Below are positions 62,092 through 64,000 of a stretch of DNA of 64,000 nucleotides, piece after piece. Made by a program: the position numbers and the translations under genes. Positions within the stretch are counted from its first letter, which is position 1, and every line of letters starts with the position of its first letter. The notes under the pieces are model-generated. The model did no database searches and had not been told where the DNA came from. It saw only the letters and a program-made list of their open reading frames with translations. This DNA is from Mesorhizobium sp. B4-1-4 (GTDB lineage: Bacteria > Pseudomonadota > Alphaproteobacteria > Rhizobiales > Rhizobiaceae): contig NZ_CP083950.1 in the NCBI RefSeq assembly GCF_006439395.2, forward strand, positions 4,949,001-5,013,000. Direction: 5' to 3'.

Positions 62092-62145
62092 TGATGCATG
62101 CCGTCGCCCCAAAACCGCTTCGCACTTTTGGGCGACATGCATCGG
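62092..62145. repeat. GCATGTCGCCCAAAA palindromic repeat, copy 2
   Basis: GCATGCCGTCGCCCCAAAAC ... CACTTTTGGGCGACATGCAT, the inverted form of the copy at 29264. Sits in the mltA-Tim44 gap. Confidence 0.75.
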
Positions 62146-62148
62146 GGC

Positions 62149-62856
62149 TCAGTCTTCTTCTTCGGTGGCGACGAGCTTCCAGTTCGGATCGCGCGAGCGC
62201 GTGTCGCGGGCAAAGGTCCAGACATCCTTGACCTCGGCCACGGTTTCGGGATCGCCGTCGATGACGGTGCCTGCCTTGTCGCGCGTCGCCGAGATCAGCT
62301 CGCTGATGATGCGCAGCGTCACATGCGCCTCGCCGCCCTTCATCTCGGCCGAGACGATGTCGGCCTTGTCGATGCCGACGAAGGAAGACTGGATCTTCTC
62401 GGACTTGGCCTCGCGTTCGCTGATCGCGGCGACGAAGCCGTCATAGACCTCGCGCGACAGGAGATTCTTCAGCGTCTTTCGGTCGCCGTCGGCATAGGCC
62501 ATGACGATCATCTCATAGGCCATCTTGGCGCCGTCGACGAAACCCTTCGGGTCGAAGGACGGGTCATTATCCTTGATCGCGCGTAGGCCCTTGTTGAGAT
62601 CGGTGTCGGGCTTGGCGAAGGCATCGATGGCCGTGTAGGCGTCGGCCGGCGCCGGCTCGCCGGGCAGCCGCTTGCGCGGCAGCGAAACGACATTTTCGGG
62701 CTTCTGCGTGGCGTCCTTGTCGGTGCGCGCCGCCGTGTAGGGATCGAAGGGCGGCCGCTCGCTACCGGTCCGACGGCCCAGCACATTGCGCAGCTGGAAG
62801 AAGATCACCACCGCCGCGATCAGGAAGAAAATCGTGCCGAAGTCGAAGAAACCCAT
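62149..62856 (-). CDS. Tim44-domain inner-membrane protein
   Basis: 235 residues from the ATG at 62856 (GGAAG just upstream); a TTG at 62868 is possible. N-terminal membrane anchor (MGFFDFGTIFFLIAAVVIFF) and a C-terminal Tim44/NTF2-like domain (DGAKMAYEMIVMAYADGDRK, DVWTFARDTRSRDPNWKLVA). Homologue of mitochondrial Tim44; in alphaproteobacteria it is implicated in membrane-protein assembly. Divergent from fxsA. Confidence 0.88.
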   Translation of the reverse strand: MGFFDFGTIFFLIAAVVIFFQLRNVLGRRTGSERPPFDPYTAARTDKDATQKPENVVSLPRKRLPGEPAPADAYTAIDAFAKPDTDLNKGLRAIKDNDPSFDPKGFVDGAKMAYEMIVMAYADGDRKTLKNLLSREVYDGFVAAISEREAKSEKIQSSFVGIDKADIVSAEMKGGEAHVTLRIISELISATRDKAGTVIDGDPETVAEVKDVWTFARDTRSRDPNWKLVATEEED

Positions 62857-63071
62857 ATCTTCCGCCAATCAATCCCTGTCTCTTGGCCGGACCGCCCGGC
62901 CCGGAGCCCACGGTCGCATAGCGTTCAATATCCAAAGCATATAGAACGCAAGGCGCAATCATTCAAATTAAAGGCAGGCATACCTATCTAACAGCCCCAG
63001 GGCCAGCGGCGATTGGTCGCCAACGGCCAAAACAATCGATACGGCCAAACGACAGAAAAGGTTGGCAAGAC

Positions 63072-63572
63072 TTGCGCATCTCCTTGCTACCCCTCTTCCT
63101 CCTCGCGCTTCCGCTACTGGAAATCGCCGGTTTCGTCATCGTCGGCCGCGAGGTCGGCGCCCTGGCGACGGTCGGCCTGGTGGTCGCGTCCAGCCTTGCC
63201 GGCGTTTTGCTGCTGAGGCACCAGGGCTTTGACGTCATGGCCCGCATCCGCGCCGAGATGGATGCCGGCCGCGACCCCAGCCGCCAGCTTGCCCATGGCG
63301 CCATGATCGTGGTCGCCGCGATCCTTTTGATCATCCCCGGCTTCATATCAGACATTATCGGCCTGCTGCTGTTCCTGCCCCCGGTGCGTGACCTCGCCTG
63401 GAGCAGGTTCAAGGGCCGCATCGTCGTCGCCACCAACTTTTCGCCAGGCGGCTTCCGCGGCCGGCCGCGCGACAGGGTCATCGACCTCGACGACGGCGAC
63501 TATTCGCGCGAGGACGATCTGAAGCGCGGCCCCGATCACAACTCGCCCTGGCGGCGGCTGAAGGACGACTAG
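63072..63572 (+). CDS. fxsA: FxsA family membrane protein
   Basis: 166 residues; TTG start. Hydrophobic segments about 3-24, 32-50 and 76-103 (LPLLEIAGFVIVGREVGALA, AMIVVAAILLIIPGFISDII). C-terminal tail basic then acidic. The E. coli homologue suppresses F exclusion of phage T7; the general role is unknown. On the same strand as secB further on. Confidence 0.85.
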   Translation: MRISLLPLFLLALPLLEIAGFVIVGREVGALATVGLVVASSLAGVLLLRHQGFDVMARIRAEMDAGRDPSRQLAHGAMIVVAAILLIIPGFISDIIGLLLFLPPVRDLAWSRFKGRIVVATNFSPGGFRGRPRDRVIDLDDGDYSREDDLKRGPDHNSPWRRLKDD

Positions 63573-63589
63573 CTGGGCCTGTCCTACGC

Positions 63590-63800
63590 TTCGTCATCCT
63601 GGGGCCGAGCAAGGAGCGAAGCGACTTGCGCAGACCCCAGGATCCATGCCGCGATCTCTGAACGCCGCTATGGTGGAAGATATCCACCCTGCCGCGCCGT
63701 TGTGAGGATCGAGCCGCCGTATTCCTTGGCCACGGTCACGGCATGGATCCCAGGGTCTCCGCGACGCCGCTGCGCGGCTGCTTCGCCCTGGGATGACGAG
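63590..63800. repeat. Composite REP/BIME-like repeat, copy 5
   Basis: Left arm TTCGTCATCCTGGGGCCGAG .., right arm ..CTTCGCCCTGGGATGACGAG, with GCATGGATCCCAGGGTCT between. Fills the gap between fxsA and secB. Confidence 0.8.
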
Positions 63801-63906
63801 GTGAGAAGCAAGGCCGCAAACCTTGTCTTGTCATGCCGGCCATGGTAGCGAACGCCCGATTTCAATTCGGTCAGCAACGCTGCCCAGGCAAAAGGATATC
63901 AGGCTC

Positions 63907-64000
63907 ATGGCCAGCAATGATGACGCGCCCGCCGGCGCCGCCAACGGAAACGGCAACGCGACGCAGCCGTCGCTCAACGTCCTGGCCCAGTATGTCAAGG
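63907..64000 (+). CDS. secB: Protein-export chaperone SecB, 3' end outside the window
   Basis: 31 residues visible from the ATG at 63907 (MASNDDAPAGAANGNGN..), reaching PSLNVLAQYVK, which is the conserved SecB opening motif. SecB keeps exported preproteins unfolded for SecA. Its place next to fxsA agrees with the usual alphaproteobacterial order. Confidence 0.85.
   Translation, partial: MASNDDAPAGAANGNGNATQPSLNVLAQYVK

Noticed and set aside
9104..63800. CRISPR array
   Set aside because: The repeats are palindromic, unevenly spaced over tens of kb and have no unique spacers between regular units; no cas gene is present.

Overview
The window reads as the origin-proximal part of an alphaproteobacterial chromosome, most likely a Mesorhizobium or close relative. 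This is inferred from the high-GC coding style, the gene order hemE-hemJ-rho-mnmE-mnmG-rsmG-parA-parB, and the rhizobial intergenic repeats. No rRNA, tRNA or CRISPR array was seen. Family names rest on motif recognition, not on database searches.

Left end (1-3.5 kb): an accessory patch with lower GC. It holds a cupin gene cut by the window edge, an unrecognised Cys-rich membrane protein, about 750 bp without genes, and a decayed IS256-family element. Next (3.7-12.5 kb): a SapC-family protein, a small DUF6916-like protein, a complete branched-chain 2-oxoacid dehydrogenase operon (bkdA1-bkdA2-bkdB-lpdA), and a saccharopine-dehydrogenase-like gene divergent from an Lrp/AsnC regulator. A palindromic repeat has invaded the bkdB reading frame in its interdomain linker.

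12.5-21.7 kb looks like one envelope-related regulatory system. It has an OmpR-type response regulator and histidine kinase, a COG4705-type membrane protein, two small secreted proteins, two ABC ATPases with one large FtsX-type permease, a DUF1344 protein and a 50-residue membrane protein. Four promoters in this stretch share the inverted repeat TTAC-N6-GTAA, and only those four were found; I propose it as the operator of the local response regulator. 21.8-29.2 kb is a mixed metabolic segment: a methyltransferase-like membrane protein, RidA, an amidohydrolase, an acetyltransferase, a flavin monooxygenase, an RpiR regulator and a frameshifted GNAT gene.

29.4-47.2 kb is the replication and segregation core: holA, parB, parA, rsmG, mnmG, mnmE, a DUF255 protein, an EamA transporter, rho, hemJ, hemE, the oriC candidate (42881-43283), ppsR, maf, aroE, coaE and dnaQ. 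Most genes on both sides point away from the oriC gap, which has an AT-rich stretch, an exact DnaA box, weaker boxes and five GANTC sites. parS-like sites lie between mnmG and mnmE and inside rsmG and hemE. 47.3-60 kb is accessory metabolism: a hydrolase, an isochorismatase-fold amidase, a DddP-like M24 protein and a GlxA regulator, then an IS481-family insertion in a repeat palindrome, transsulfuration genes, an RlpA-like protein, PHA depolymerase and a transglutaminase-like peptidase with a CtrA-type site. The right end (60-64 kb) returns to core genes: an HTH regulator, smr, mltA, a Tim44-domain protein, fxsA and the start of secB.

At least five families of palindromic or composite intergenic repeats occur, and they explain most of the longer non-coding gaps.
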